From Kluyvera genomosp. 1 (GTDB taxonomy: Bacteria; Pseudomonadota; Gammaproteobacteria; Enterobacterales; Enterobacteriaceae), in assembly GCF_001266615.1 (NCBI RefSeq), contig NZ_LGHZ01000001.1, forward strand, positions 206,933 to 270,932: a stretch of 64,000 nucleotides of DNA, written 5' to 3'. Position numbers and translations under genes: made by a program. Below the pieces are notes generated by a model. It searched no databases. It saw only the letters and a list, made by a program, of their open reading frames with translations, and had not been told where the DNA came from. This document shows, in pieces, positions 9,644 to 20,700 of the stretch. Each line of letters begins with the position of its first letter. The first letter of the stretch is position 1.

Positions 9644-11008
9644 TTACGATAAGATGAGCTGGCGGCAGCCCAGCGTTTCCAGCACATGTTGCGCCACCTG
9701 CTGCGCGTGTTCGGCGACCTGCGGTAGCCCCATGAGTTCGCCAAATCGTCCGCGGGCGGCAGGCCCTGCCACCCAAATATTCTGTGAGGCTTGCGACAGC
9801 ACATTGACCTCAATTCCCATGTCCAGCGAGTCCGGATGAATCAGCCCCTCACGATGCAAGGCCTGCAGAAATGGCTGACTGGCAATCAGATCCGCGTGAT
9901 CGGGACCGGTGGTCAGCACCAGATAATCAACGGTCTCCTGTTGCGCCTTTCCACCTCGCAGCGTCAGGTGAAGCTGTAATGCGTTGCTTCGTGCTTCCAG
10001 CGTTTGCAGGCGGGCCGCGAGCGGACGAAAAGTGCCCATCTGGCGTTTATCCGCAATCGCCTGGGCAACCTGCGGGGCAATACGGTAGCGGTGCACATCC
10101 CAGAAGCGGCGCACGTGACGCAAAAATTGCCGTTTTTCCGCCTCGTTGAGCCGTTGCCAGATAGCCTGTCCCTGCTGACGCACGGCATCCAGCACTACTT
10201 GCCACGGCAATCCATGAGTTTTCGCGCGAGTAATATCCTCGCGAATCCGCCGTAAGCGCTGGCGCAGCGAACCGTACTGGTAGTCGGCGGTCCATTGCGG
10301 CAGGTTTATCGGCGCGTTAGGCCGTGAGAGCAATCCATGGCGTGAAAAAGCCAATACCTCACCCTGATGCCCCTGCCGCGCCAGTGATGCCACCACGTCG
10401 GCCATACTGAGCGCCGTGCCCATGATCGCCACTTTCGCCGTGGCAGGAATGTCTGCCAACGCACCGGGCTGCCATGGATTAGCGATCAGTCGTGGGTGTT
10501 GACTCAATGGCTGCACCACTGGCGATAAACGCGGAGGCGGATGACTCACGGCCAGTATGATGCGGTCTGCCTGCAGACGTTGGCCTGTGGAGGTGATAAG
10601 GCGGCCATGTTGCCAATCCACCGCCCGTTCCTGAATGTGAGCCACCCGTGAGCCGTGCGCTTTTGCCGCCTGATGGAAGGCCGCCTCGACATAACGGCCA
10701 AATGCGCCACGCTGGGGGTAAACACTGCCATCGGCCTGCAGAGCCTGCGGATCCTGAGGGAAATCACCGTAGCGGCGATACCAACGATCAAATGCACCGT
10801 CGTCATCTCCAGCCAGTTGCATCCGTGCGGCAGGGACATTAATTCGATGGGCCGAGTCGGTTGCCGAATAGGCCACACCCTGCCCAAGATGCTCTCGAGG
10901 CTCAATCACGCTAATGCGCAGTGAACGCGTCGTCTCACGCATCAAATGAATGGCGACGGCCGTACCGCTGAAACCACCGCCGACTATCACCACATGGGGT
11001 TCTGCCAT
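9644..11008 (-). CDS. FAD/NAD(P)-binding oxidoreductase
   Basis: About 454 residues with an N-terminal Rossmann motif (VVIVGGGFSGTAVAIHL) and the FAD-NAD(P)-binding layout of Pfam NAD_binding_9. A second nucleotide-binding region (AKVAIMGTALSMADVV) lies mid-protein, and LTTGPDHAD comes near the C-terminal third. It lies 13 bases after the SsuD homologue and 56 bases before the next monooxygenase. Reduction of flavin for the two monooxygenases, or oxidation of a substrate, are both possible roles (inference). A GGGGG ribosome binding site sits six bases before the ATG at 11008; an ATG six bases further upstream is too close to it. Confidence 0.8.
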   Translation of the reverse strand: MAEPHVVIVGGGFSGTAVAIHLMRETTRSLRISVIEPREHLGQGVAYSATDSAHRINVPAARMQLAGDDDGAFDRWYRRYGDFPQDPQALQADGSVYPQRGAFGRYVEAAFHQAAKAHGSRVAHIQERAVDWQHGRLITSTGQRLQADRIILAVSHPPPRLSPVVQPLSQHPRLIANPWQPGALADIPATAKVAIMGTALSMADVVASLARQGHQGEVLAFSRHGLLSRPNAPINLPQWTADYQYGSLRQRLRRIREDITRAKTHGLPWQVVLDAVRQQGQAIWQRLNEAEKRQFLRHVRRFWDVHRYRIAPQVAQAIADKRQMGTFRPLAARLQTLEARSNALQLHLTLRGGKAQQETVDYLVLTTGPDHADLIASQPFLQALHREGLIHPDSLDMGIEVNVLSQASQNIWVAGPAARGRFGELMGLPQVAEHAQQVAQHVLETLGCRQLILS

Positions 11009-11021
11009 CGTCATCCCCCTT

Positions 11022-12194
11022 TCAGCTCGCGCTGACGTGTTTGGCCGGGCGTTTTGCCCCACCAATAGTTTCACCAAACGGACCGGTGTTAACCTCGCCT
11101 TTTGCCGAACGCGGTTGGGTACTGAGAGGCAGCAGTGGCATCACCAGCTCGGCAAAGCGATGCGCCTCTTCGAGATGCGGATAGCCTGAGAAGATAAAAT
11201 GGGTCACTCCCAGCGCCTGGTACTCGCGAATACGTTCCGACACCTGCTCAGGGCTGCCCACCAGTGCGGTACCCGCTCCGCCGCGCACCAGGCCCACACC
11301 CGCCCACAGATTGGGCGCGATGCGCAGGTTTTCGCGGCTGCCTTTGTGCAATGCGCTCATACGCGCCTGGCCGGTAGAATCCATCCGGGAGAATATCTGC
11401 TGCGCCTGAGCGATGGTGTCATCATCCAGGTGGGCGATCAGTTTATCCGCCGCCGCCCAGGCTTCCTCTTCGGTCTCACGGACAATGACATGCAGGCGAA
11501 TCCCATACTCCAACTGGCGTCCCTTCTCTTCGGCACGGGCCCTGACTACCACCAGTTTTTCCGCTACCTGAGCAGGAGGCTCGCCCCAGGTGAGGTAGGC
11601 ATCAATGTGATTGGCGGCCACATCGATAGCCGGTTCGGAGGAGCCTCCGAAGTACAGCGGGGGACCATTTTTTTGTACCGGAGGGAACAGCACTTCAGCC
11701 CCTTCGACTTGCAGATGGGTGCCGTGATAGTCGACCTTCTCTCCGGCTAACAAACGGCGGTAAACCTCGAGGAATTCATGCGTTACCTGGTAGCGCTCAC
11801 TGTGGTTGAGGAAGATGCCGTCGCCTTTGTTTTCCACCGGATCACCACCGGTTACCACGTTAATCAGCAGACGCCCTTCAGACAGCCTGTCGAGCGTCAC
11901 AGCCATACGTGCAGCCAACGTCGGCGGCTGAAGACCCGGACGAACGGCCACCAGATAACGTAAGTTGCGCGTGATGGGTGCCAGCGCAGCCGCCACCAGC
12001 CAGGAGTCCTCACAACTTTTGCCGGTTGGGATCAGTACGCCGTAGTAGCCAAGGCTATCCGCCGCCAGCGCGACCTGCTGTAGATACGGCAGGTCCACCG
12101 GGCGTCCGCCCTCGGTGGTCCCTAAATAGCGCCCATCGCCATGGGTCGGTAAAAACCAGAAGACGTTAATTTTCTCAGCGGCATGTACGGTCAT
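11022..12194 (-). CDS. FMNH2-dependent alkanesulfonate monooxygenase (SsuD-like)
   Basis: A 390-residue SsuD homologue that would desulfonate alkanesulfonates to an aldehyde and sulfite, for use as a sulfur source. It has the SsuD segments [27 protein letters not shown] (with the conserved Cys), [11 protein letters not shown] and [15 protein letters not shown]. The C-terminus is a few residues longer than E. coli SsuD (381). It is the first gene of the operon and lies behind a good sigma-54 promoter. No ssuEABC genes are nearby, so the uptake system must lie elsewhere or differ. Because a second ssuD may exist in the genome I give no symbol. Confidence 0.9.
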   Translation of the reverse strand: MTVHAAEKINVFWFLPTHGDGRYLGTTEGGRPVDLPYLQQVALAADSLGYYGVLIPTGKSCEDSWLVAAALAPITRNLRYLVAVRPGLQPPTLAARMAVTLDRLSEGRLLINVVTGGDPVENKGDGIFLNHSERYQVTHEFLEVYRRLLAGEKVDYHGTHLQVEGAEVLFPPVQKNGPPLYFGGSSEPAIDVAANHIDAYLTWGEPPAQVAEKLVVVRARAEEKGRQLEYGIRLHVIVRETEEEAWAAADKLIAHLDDDTIAQAQQIFSRMDSTGQARMSALHKGSRENLRIAPNLWAGVGLVRGGAGTALVGSPEQVSERIREYQALGVTHFIFSGYPHLEEAHRFAELVMPLLPLSTQPRSAKGEVNTGPFGETIGGAKRPAKHVSAS

Positions 12195-12263
12195 TATCCA
12201 TTTCCTTTATAACTATATTTGGTATTTATAGAAGCGGTTATTTAAGTCGGTTATAAAGGAGTT

Positions 12264-12279
12264 AGCGAAATCCATGCCA
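12264..12279 (-). promoter_or_regulatory. Sigma-54 (-24/-12) promoter of the monooxygenase operon
   Basis: On the reverse strand the site reads TGGCATG-GATT-TCGCT. Against the consensus TGGCACG-N4-TTGCW it keeps GG and GC at the required spacing and differs at only two positions. Transcription would start near 12253, giving a leader of about 58 bases before the SsuD-like gene. Confidence 0.8.
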
Positions 12280-12306
12280 ATTATTGAAATTAAAAATTTC
12301 TTTATT

Positions 12307-12319
12307 TATCAACAAATTA
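12307..12319. promoter_or_regulatory. IHF-type binding site
   Basis: TATCAACAAATTA is an exact match to WATCAANNNNTTR. It lies about 30 bases upstream of the -24 element and between it and the palindrome at 12344, where IHF commonly bends DNA at sigma-54 promoters. Confidence 0.6.
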
Positions 12320-12343
12320 TTAATGGATTAATGGATGCCGTTC

Positions 12344-12359
12344 TGTTGCAGATGCAACA
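12344..12359. promoter_or_regulatory. Palindrome, probable enhancer (UAS) of the sigma-54 activator
   Basis: TGTTGCA-GA-TGCAACA is a perfect 7-base inverted repeat. It is centred roughly 98 bases upstream of the predicted transcription start of the leftward operon and 116 bases before the activator start. Size, symmetry and place fit an enhancer for a Fis-type HTH protein; the assignment to this activator is inference. Confidence 0.6.
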
Positions 12360-12467
12360 CGTTGATGGCTAAAACTGCCGCAATGGCAACAACCGGTCAG
12401 TTCCCCCCTCTGGCAAATGGCGGCGGCAAAAGATACCGTCCAGAGAGGAATTAGCTGGAGACTCACG

Positions 12468-14396
12468 ATGCTCAACGCAGAACTTACCGCAACCGGTCCA
12501 TCGCTGGTTGACCCCGCCTCTCAGGCGTTTCAAAAAATACTGATTCGCCTTGCCCCGACGGATGCGACGGTGCTTATCATCGGTGAAACCGGCACGGGTA
12601 AAGAGGTGGTGGCGCGCTACCTTCACCGCCATAGCCCGCGTGCGAATGCGCCGTTTCTGGCGGTAAACTGCGGAGCACTCACGGAGTCTTTGGCGGAATC
12701 TGAATTATTCGGACACGAGAAAGGCGCCTTTAGCGGCGCGACGCATACCCATCAAGGGTGGTTTGAAGCGGCAGAAGGCGGCACCCTGCTGTTGGACGAA
12801 ATTGGCGAACTGAGTCTGGCGCTGCAGGTCAAGCTATTGCGCGTATTGCAGGAGCGCGAAATAACCCGCGTCGGCTCGCATAAACCCATTCGTATCAATG
12901 TGCGGGTTATTGCGGCGACCCACGTCGATCTGGTGCGCGCCATTCAGGAACGACGCTTTCGTGAAGATCTGTTCTATCGACTGAATATCGCCGCGGTAAC
13001 GCTGCCCCCGCTGCGCCAACGCCAGCAGGATATTACGGTGTTAGCCAAACATTTCATCCAGCTTTATGCCACGCGTTTAGGCCGCCCAACTCCCCAACTG
13101 GCACCTGACACACTGGACCTTCTGCGCACCTATCCGTGGCCTGGCAACATTCGCGAGCTCGAGAACACGTTGCACAACGCCGTGTTGCTAAATATTGACC
13201 CGATTCTCACGCCGGATAGTCTGCGGCTAACGTCTACGCCATCGGTCCAGCAACTTCCCGTTGAAGAGAGCGATGAACTCACCGGCTTCATGCGCCGTCA
13301 ACTGCTCACCCACAGCGGCGCGCTGTACGACAGGCTGCTGCGAGCCATGATCCAAACGGCCATGAGCCAAAGCGATAACAACCAAAGCCAGGCCGCATCG
13401 CTACTGGGGATCAGCCGCCATACGCTGCGTACGCAATTAGCGCATCTGGGCGTCATTAAACAACGCCGCAAACCGGGGGTCGCAATAGTCTCTGCGCCAC
13501 GTGAACGGGAATTACGTATCGGCTATCAGCGTTTTGGCAATCTGGGCGTGCTGAAAGCCCGTCAGCTACTGGAGCAATCATTTGTGGAGCTTGGCGTTAA
13601 CGTGCTGTGGAGCGAATATCCCGCGGGCCCGCAGCTATTACAGGCGTTGGGGAACGACGAGATTGATTTTGGTACCACCGGTGAAGCGCCGCCGATTTTT
13701 GCTCAGGCGAAAAACAATGCGCTGCTATACGTGGCCTGGGAGCCACCTGCCCCACGCAGCGTCGCCATGGTCGTTCCCAACGCCAGCGATATCCGTACGC
13801 CACAACAGCTGCGCGGAAAGCGCATTGCGCTCAATAAAGGGTCGAACGTTCATTGGCTGCTGGTGCAAATACTGGAAGAGGCAGGACTCGGGCTTCATGA
13901 CGTCAAGGTGGTCTACACGCCGCCGAAATATCCGTTAACCGCTAGCGACTATCTGGCCGCCGACGCCTGGATGATGTGGGATCCGGTACTGAGCGCGGCT
14001 GAAAAGAGCAGCACGCTGCGCGTGCTGGCAACTGGCGAAGGCCGCGTTAACAATCATCAGTTTTATATCGCGCGACGCCAGTATGCTCAGCAAAATGAGG
14101 AAATCATCGCCGGGATCGTGGCGGCGTTGGTAAAAACCGGGAAATTTATTGACCGTCATCGTCACGAAGCAGCGCAGCTGTTGGCAAGTGAATTGGGATT
14201 AGATGTGGGTTCACTCACCTGTGCACTGGCACGTCGTAGCCATCAGACGCGGGAGATGGATATGCAGGCGATACGGGCGCAACAATCTATTGCCGACCGC
14301 TTCTACGCGTTAGGCCTGTTGCACAGGCCCGTCGCGGTGAGAGAAGCCATCTGGTACGCCCAGGAGCGCTTGATAAAACCGTGGGCGGCGGCTTAG
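12468..14396 (+). CDS. Sigma-54 activator fused to an SsuA-like sensor domain
   Basis: The 642-residue product starts almost directly with an AAA+ sigma-54 activator domain: Walker A GETGTGKE (39-46), loop GAFSGA (86-91, instead of the usual GAFTGA), Walker B LLLDE (107-111) and the [12 protein letters not shown] signature near 222-233. A Fis-type helix-turn-helix follows (about 290-330, [17 protein letters not shown]). Residues about 345-642 resemble the sulfonate-binding protein SsuA ([48 protein letters not shown]) but have no signal peptide, so the sensor is intracellular. There is no receiver or GAF domain. It is divergent from the monooxygenase operon it presumably activates. GGAG lies nine bases before the ATG at 12468. 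Its stop codon overlaps that of convergent yeaC. Confidence 0.9.
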   Translation: MLNAELTATGPSLVDPASQAFQKILIRLAPTDATVLIIGETGTGKEVVARYLHRHSPRANAPFLAVNCGALTESLAESELFGHEKGAFSGATHTHQGWFEAAEGGTLLLDEIGELSLALQVKLLRVLQEREITRVGSHKPIRINVRVIAATHVDLVRAIQERRFREDLFYRLNIAAVTLPPLRQRQQDITVLAKHFIQLYATRLGRPTPQLAPDTLDLLRTYPWPGNIRELENTLHNAVLLNIDPILTPDSLRLTSTPSVQQLPVEESDELTGFMRRQLLTHSGALYDRLLRAMIQTAMSQSDNNQSQAASLLGISRHTLRTQLAHLGVIKQRRKPGVAIVSAPRERELRIGYQRFGNLGVLKARQLLEQSFVELGVNVLWSEYPAGPQLLQALGNDEIDFGTTGEAPPIFAQAKNNALLYVAWEPPAPRSVAMVVPNASDIRTPQQLRGKRIALNKGSNVHWLLVQILEEAGLGLHDVKVVYTPPKYPLTASDYLAADAWMMWDPVLSAAEKSSTLRVLATGEGRVNNHQFYIARRQYAQQNEEIIAGIVAALVKTGKFIDRHRHEAAQLLASELGLDVGSLTCALARRSHQTREMDMQAIRAQQSIADRFYALGLLHRPVAVREAIWYAQERLIKPWAAA

Positions 14397-14671
14397 TGTT
14401 GCTTAAACGTCGCAATAGGCTTCGGTGAAATGCCGAAGTCTTCTTTGAGCTGTTGCTTACTCTTCATCACCATCTGCCCTTGGGTGTCGATGGTCATGTG
14501 CTGCGCGTCGGCATTGTGACGAGACTGCCAGAGCATCACCAGCTGTAGGCTGTTTTCTTTTTGCTCTTCAGTCAAGGCAACACCGTCAGGCCATTTTCCC
14601 AGCTCCACGGCGGTGACTAAACGCTGGTAAATTTCCGGCGTCATATTGTCGATCATTTGCTCAATACTCAT
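14393..14671 (-). CDS. yeaC: DUF1315 protein YeaC
   Basis: A 92-residue cytoplasmic protein of unknown function, always beside msrB in E. coli relatives. It matches E. coli YeaC over nearly its whole length ([43 protein letters not shown]). The ATG at 14671 is preceded by GGAG; the open frame extends further but without support. Its stop (TTA on the plus strand, 14393-14395) overlaps the stop of the sigma-54 activator by two bases. Confidence 0.92.
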   Translation of the reverse strand: MSIEQMIDNMTPEIYQRLVTAVELGKWPDGVALTEEQKENSLQLVMLWQSRHNADAQHMTIDTQGQMVMKSKQQLKEDFGISPKPIATFKQH

Positions 14672-14714
14672 CTTCCGCTCCTTCTCCTCAGGAATAATTT
14701 GCTGAATCGTTTTT

Positions 14715-15128
14715 TCAACCTTTTGTTGAGGTACCGCTCTCGTCATCCGTGAAGTTCAGCGAGGCAGAATTGACGCAAAAACGTTCACCCGTAGGCTGTG
14801 GGCCATCCGGGAAAACGTGCCCCAGATGCGCATCACAATTTCCGCAACGAATTTCAGTACGTTGCATGCCGTGAGAGTAATCGTTGAGATAACGAATCGC
14901 CGTATCGCTCACCGGCTCGTAGAAGCTGGGCCAGCCGCATCCAGAATCAAACTTACTTTGGGAATGAAATAACGGCGCATCGCACACCAGGCAGTGGTAG
15001 ATCCCATCGCGCTTATTGTGCAGTAGACGCCCGGTAAATGGCGGTTCTGTACCGTGTTTCTGGGTGACATAGAACTGCATTTCGCTAAGAGTATTTTTGA
15101 GTTCTTCTGGGGTGGGTTTATTTGCCAT
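14715..15128 (-). CDS. msrB: Peptide methionine-R-sulfoxide reductase MsrB
   Basis: Reduces the R epimer of methionine sulfoxide in proteins. The 137-residue product has two zinc CxxC pairs (CLVC and CGNC), the [11 protein letters not shown] motif and the catalytic Cys in RFCVNSASL near the C-terminus. Length equals E. coli MsrB. The start MANKPTPEE is chosen over a frame three codons longer. yeaC follows after 43 bases and is probably co-transcribed. It is divergent from gapA. Confidence 0.97.
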   Translation of the reverse strand: MANKPTPEELKNTLSEMQFYVTQKHGTEPPFTGRLLHNKRDGIYHCLVCDAPLFHSQSKFDSGCGWPSFYEPVSDTAIRYLNDYSHGMQRTEIRCGNCDAHLGHVFPDGPQPTGERFCVNSASLNFTDDESGTSTKG

Positions 15129-15241
15129 TTTGCTCACATCTCACTATGGAAAATACAATTACCAGAGGATTCTAACAAAACATTAACAATGAAGTGTGAA
15201 CTTTTGTTCTAAACTTAATCGGCGTGAAAAGGCCGAGGGTT

Positions 15242-15263
15242 AATTGTGATATACATCACACTT
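15242..15263. promoter_or_regulatory. CRP site upstream of gapA
   Basis: TGTGATATACATCACA matches TGTGA-N6-TCACA perfectly, with A/T flanks. It lies about 205-225 bases upstream of gapA, where E. coli gapA has a multi-promoter region with CRP control. It could also act on the divergent msrB. Confidence 0.75.
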
Positions 15264-15396
15264 TTATCTCCTGAGCCCTTTAAAAATCCCGGCCCCGCCC
15301 TCATGTGGTTACAAGCTCATAGGAAGAGTGAGGCAGGTCAGTCGTGCAAAGCTTAGGCAGAGGATTGATTTGTCGCAATGATTGACACGATTCCGC

Positions 15397-15424
15397 TTGA
15401 CGCTGCCTAAGGTTTTTGTAATTT
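15397..15424 (+). promoter_or_regulatory. Candidate sigma-70 promoter of gapA
   Basis: TTGACG (15397-15402), a 16-base spacer and TAATTT (15419-15424) lie 44 bases upstream of the gapA ATG. E. coli gapA has its strong proximal promoter at a similar distance; other promoters probably exist further upstream in this 339-base gap. Confidence 0.55.
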
Positions 15425-15455
15425 TACACGCAACCTTTTATTCACTAATAAATAG

Positions 15456-16463
<1,008 letters not shown>

Positions 16464-16484
16464 GTTGAGATGAGAATCTGATCC

Positions 16485-16512
16485 AAAAAGGCGACCTCGG
16501 TCGCCTTTTTTT
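16485..16512 (+). terminator. gapA terminator
   Basis: AAAAAGGCGA pairs with TCGCCTTTTT around a six-base loop and continues into a T run. It lies between gapA and yeaD; partial readthrough into yeaD is possible because yeaD starts 35 bases later. Confidence 0.9.
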
Positions 16513-16546
16513 ATGGCTAAGTATTTTAAACACCAAGGATTGCAGC

Positions 16547-17431
16547 ATGATTAACAAAATTTTCGCTCTTCCGGTTCTTGAACAGCTTACCCCTGTACTC
16601 TCGCGTCGCCAGCTGGACGAGCTGCCGCTTATCGTTATCGACCACCCAAAAGTAAAAGCCTCCATCGCCTTCCAGGGCGCACACCTGCTCTCCTGGAAAC
16701 CCGCGGGTGAAGAAGAGGTTTTGTGGCTCAGCAATAACACCCCATTTAAAAACGGCGTCGCGCTGCGTGGCGGCGTACCCATCTGCTGGCCGTGGTTTGG
16801 CCCAGCAGCACAGCCAGGTTTCCCGGCACACGGCTTCGCCCGTAATCTGCCGTGGGAGCTGAAAGCGCATAATGAAGACGATAACGGCGTGGTGCTGACA
16901 TTTGAACTGAAAAGCAGCGATGCGACTCGTCAGTACTGGCCGCACGAATTCAGCCTGCTTGCCCGCTTCAAACTGGGTAAAACCTGCGAAATGGAGCTGG
17001 AAGCACACGGCGAATTCGAAACGACCACCGCCCTGCACACCTATTTCAACGTCGGCGATATCCACGCGGTGAAAGTGAGTGGCCTTGGCGATCGTTATAT
17101 TGATAAGGTGCAAAACGCTGAAATCGGTCAACTGAGCGATGGCGTACAGACCTTCCCGGACCGTACTGACCGCGTCTATTTGAATCCAGAAGCCTGCAGC
17201 GTTATTCATGATACCGCATTAAACCGTGCGATTGACGTGGTGCACCATCATCACGTCAACGTTGTGGGTTGGAACCCAGGCCCAGCGCTTTCCGTTAGCA
17301 TGGCCGATATGCCGGACGACGGGTATAAAACCTTCGTTTGCGTAGAAACCGCCTGCGCTAGCGCACCACAGAAAGCCACTGCGGATAAACCGGCACGCTT
17401 GAGCCAAACTATTCGCGTTGTAAAACGTTAA
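16547..17431 (+). CDS. yeaD: D-hexose-6-phosphate mutarotase YeaD
   Basis: A 294-residue aldose-1-epimerase-like enzyme that interconverts anomers of glucose-6-phosphate and related sugars. Motifs include GGVPICWPWFGP near residue 75, HGFARNLPW, HTYFNVGDI with the active-site His, and a Glu in FVCVETACA near the C-terminus. The length is the same as in E. coli. It is followed by a hairpin; the yeaE gene that comes next in E. coli is absent here. Confidence 0.95.
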   Translation: MINKIFALPVLEQLTPVLSRRQLDELPLIVIDHPKVKASIAFQGAHLLSWKPAGEEEVLWLSNNTPFKNGVALRGGVPICWPWFGPAAQPGFPAHGFARNLPWELKAHNEDDNGVVLTFELKSSDATRQYWPHEFSLLARFKLGKTCEMELEAHGEFETTTALHTYFNVGDIHAVKVSGLGDRYIDKVQNAEIGQLSDGVQTFPDRTDRVYLNPEACSVIHDTALNRAIDVVHHHHVNVVGWNPGPALSVSMADMPDDGYKTFVCVETACASAPQKATADKPARLSQTIRVVKR

Positions 17432-17451
17432 TTCCCTACCCGCGCTCCTCT

Positions 17452-17475
17452 CTGGGCAACACCCCCGTTGCCCAG
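17452..17475 (+). terminator. yeaD terminator hairpin
   Basis: CTGGGCAAC pairs perfectly with GTTGCCCAG around a six-base loop, 20 bases after the yeaD stop. The T run after it is poor. Confidence 0.65.
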
Positions 17476-17521
17476 CTTATCCCCTCTCTATCCCATCAAA
17501 AGCTTCATTTATTCATAATTA

Positions 17522-17533
17522 GTTACCGGTAAC
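17522..17533. promoter_or_regulatory. GTTACCGGTAAC palindrome, GntR/LacI-family-type operator
   Basis: A perfect 12-base palindrome with a central CG, followed by AT. It closely resembles operators bound by the LacI-family gluconate regulators GntR/IdnR (TGTTACC-GGTAACA type). It lies in the gap between yeaD and the autotransporter gene, about 230 bases upstream of the latter. The rest of this gap (17476-17762) is AT-rich, with no gene seen. Confidence 0.5.
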
Positions 17534-17762
17534 ATCTATTAGATCAAACTTTCCCCAGAAACAAATCCACAGTGTATTTCACGGGAGTAATATTAAATCA
17601 TTAGTGCTAAGCACCAGATAAAAATAAACAACCAAAATATTTAACCAAAAATCATCACCTCTACAACCCTCATGCGCTGCGTGGATTAGGGACTGGTACA
17701 GCTCAAATACCGCCTATCCACGGTTCTTATCTGTCAGACCCCGTAAAATGTAGAGGACCCAC

Positions 17763-20700
17763 ATGTCTGTTTTTTACACACCTCCTTTCCGGCGTAATAC
17801 CCTTGCGCTCACTATCGGCCTGGCGCTTTGCGCCCCAGTCCCTTATACCGCTCACGCTGCCGATGGTTCCGATGGCAGCACAGCGACCTCTGACGCAAGC
17901 GCCCAAGGTGGCCACGGCGGCGATATGGACCTTACCACCGGTGCTGGTGGCAATGGCGGTGCAGGAGGTTCAGGTGGTCGCGGTCAAGCCAGTAGCGATG
18001 GTGAGAATGGCTATCCTGGTAGCGTAAACACACCTGATAACCACGCAGGCACCGGTGGGCATCACCAGGAACCCGATCGTAATGCTAACAACGGTTCAGG
18101 CGCTGCCGGCGGCGGTGGCGGTGGCGGCGCTGCTGGTGTGGTACAAAATGGCGGTGGCCAGGCCAACAACACCGGAGCCATTGTTGGGGGGAACGGCGGA
18201 CACGGCGGCAATGGCGGTTCAAACACCACCGATGTCACCGAAGCCGGTAATGGCGGCAACGGGGGCGACGGTGGCAATGGCGGCAGCGGTGTCTTACTGA
18301 CCACCAACGGCAGCTATACCAACAGCGGTACGATTGATGGCGGTAACGGTGGCAACGGTGGTAACACCGGTAGCGCAAGCGCTAACGCGCAAACCGACGG
18401 AGGTACCACAATTCATGCCGGTAGCGGCGGCGCAGGCGGTAAAGGTGGCGATGGCGTCACAGCAACCCAGGGCGGTAATGTTACCAATACCGGTACCATT
18501 ACCGGTGGGCATGGGGCAACCGGCGGTCTGGCTGCCGATGCGAATAACTCACAAAATAATACCGTCACGGGCGTTGGTGGTACTGGCGGTAAAGCCGCTG
18601 ACGGCGGTAACGGCGTCTGGTTAAGTGATACCAGCACCATAACCAACAGCAACAAAATTATTGGCGGTGACGGTGGCAACGGCGGTAACGGCGGTGCGGT
18701 GAATGCAGGCCAGGGAACCGGGGTCGTTGGCGATGGCGCCATCGGCGGCAACGGCGGCAGCGGGATTACGGTAGTCGGCAGCGGCACTGTCACTAATGAA
18801 GTGACCGGCAGTATCGTCGGCGGCAATGCCGGTACCGGCGGCGGCGGCAACTCCACCAGCAGCGGCCTCAATCTGAGTGGGGGTAATGGTGGCGATGGCG
18901 GTAATGGTGGTACCGGTATTGCGCTGCAAAATGGTGGGAACGTGACTAACGCAGGCTCCGTCATCGGTGGTTCGGGAAACCGTGGCGGCGGCAGCGGGAG
19001 TCTCACCAGTTCGCGCGGCGGTGACTCAGGCACCGGCGGCATCGGGATCGATATTAATCAGCAGGGCACCGTTATTAATGAATCCACCGGTAAGGTCCAG
19101 GGCGGCAAAGGTGGCGATGACTCTGCGGGTGGCGGTGGTGTTGGCGGTGTTGGGGGGACGGCAGTCAACATCACGGGAGCGGGTAGCGTAGAGAATCACG
19201 GCGAGTTTATCGGCGGTGACGGCGGTGCGGGGGCAAATGCCAACGGTACCGACGCCAACGGCGGGACTGGGGCACAAGGCGGTAGCGGGCTGGCCATCAA
19301 CGGCGCCGGTACTGTTGTTAACTCATCCGGTGCCTCCATTCGCGGTGGGATGGGCGGAACCGGTGGCGGTGGTAGTCAGGGCGACGGTGGCGTCGGCGGC
19401 AAAGGCGGTGATGGCGTCGAAATTGGTGCCGGCGGCTCGGTTGTCAACAATGGTAATATTCTCGGCGGTACCGGGAATCGCGGCGGTGGTGGTGGTAAAT
19501 CCAATGGCGGTAGCGGCGGCGACGGTGTGCACATCACCACCGGTGGCGGCACGCTCAATAACACCGGTACCATTTCCGGCGGCAGCGGCGGCGACGCGGG
19601 GACTGCAACGGGTGATGCCGGAACTGGCGGTGTTGGCGTTTATGGCAGCGATATGACCATCATCAACAGCGGGACATTACAGGGCGGGCTGAATCAGGAC
19701 GGAACGACCCGCTCTCAGGCGGTGATGTTTGTCTCCGGCACTAATTCCCTGGAGTTGCAAGCGGGCTACCAGGTTTTGGGCGACGTTGTCGCCGGTGATG
19801 GTGACGATACGCTAATCCTGGGTGGTGAGAAAAATTCCACCTTTGATGCAGCAAGTATTGGGGATGCAGCTCAATATCAAGGCTTTGATCATTTCAGTAA
19901 AACCGGTAATAGCACCTGGCTTTTGCAAAACACTACCGATGCCATTACGCCGTGGACAATTTACGACGGTATATTGCAGGTAGCTGAAGATGCCAGTCTT
20001 GGTGCAGCCAGCAGCACGCTAACCTTTGACGGCGGCACGCTACAGATGGTGGGCGGATTCAATTTCGACAATTCACGGCCGATTGTTATCGACACCGCGG
20101 GCGGCACGCTGGATACCCAGGGTTACAACACCACTATCTCTCAGGGAATCACCGGTAGCGGCGATTTCACCAAACTGGGTAGCGGAGCATTAACCTTAAC
20201 CGGTAACAGTACGTTTAGCGGTGAAACCACCCTCGCCGAGGGGAGTATTGACGTCATCGGCTCACTGGCAGGCGGCGTTACAGCACGATCTGGTACGGCG
20301 CTTTCCGGTAGTGGTAGCGTTGGCGCTACCACGCTCGACAGCGGCAGTACGCTCACCGTCGGTTCCCCCACAGAGGATGACACGACGCAGGCCACCTTCA
20401 CCATTAACGGTGCACTGGATAATAGCGGAACGGTTAACCTCTCCCGTAGTCAGATACAGGCCGGAAATCAGCTGCTGGTTCATGGCGATTATAAAGGCGG
20501 CACTGATAGCCAAATGAACCTCAGCACCGTACTGGGTGATGACAGCTCGCAAACCGACCATGTCAGTATCGACGGTAGCACCTCAGGCACCACATGGGTT
20601 AGCTTTAACAACGTCGGCGGTCTCGGAGCGCAAACTAATCGGGGTATCGAGGTAATTAGCGTTAATGGCACCTCGGCGACCGACGCGTTTAAACAATCCG

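Noticed and set aside
18413..19042. Pro/Leu-rich reverse frames inside the autotransporter gene
   Set aside because: They are the complement of GGC/GGT glycine repeats and show the expected PPLPP artefact pattern.
18000..19640. CRISPR-like or tandem minisatellite array
   Set aside because: The repeats are in frame, codon-based and glycine-coding within one open frame, with no constant repeat-spacer structure.
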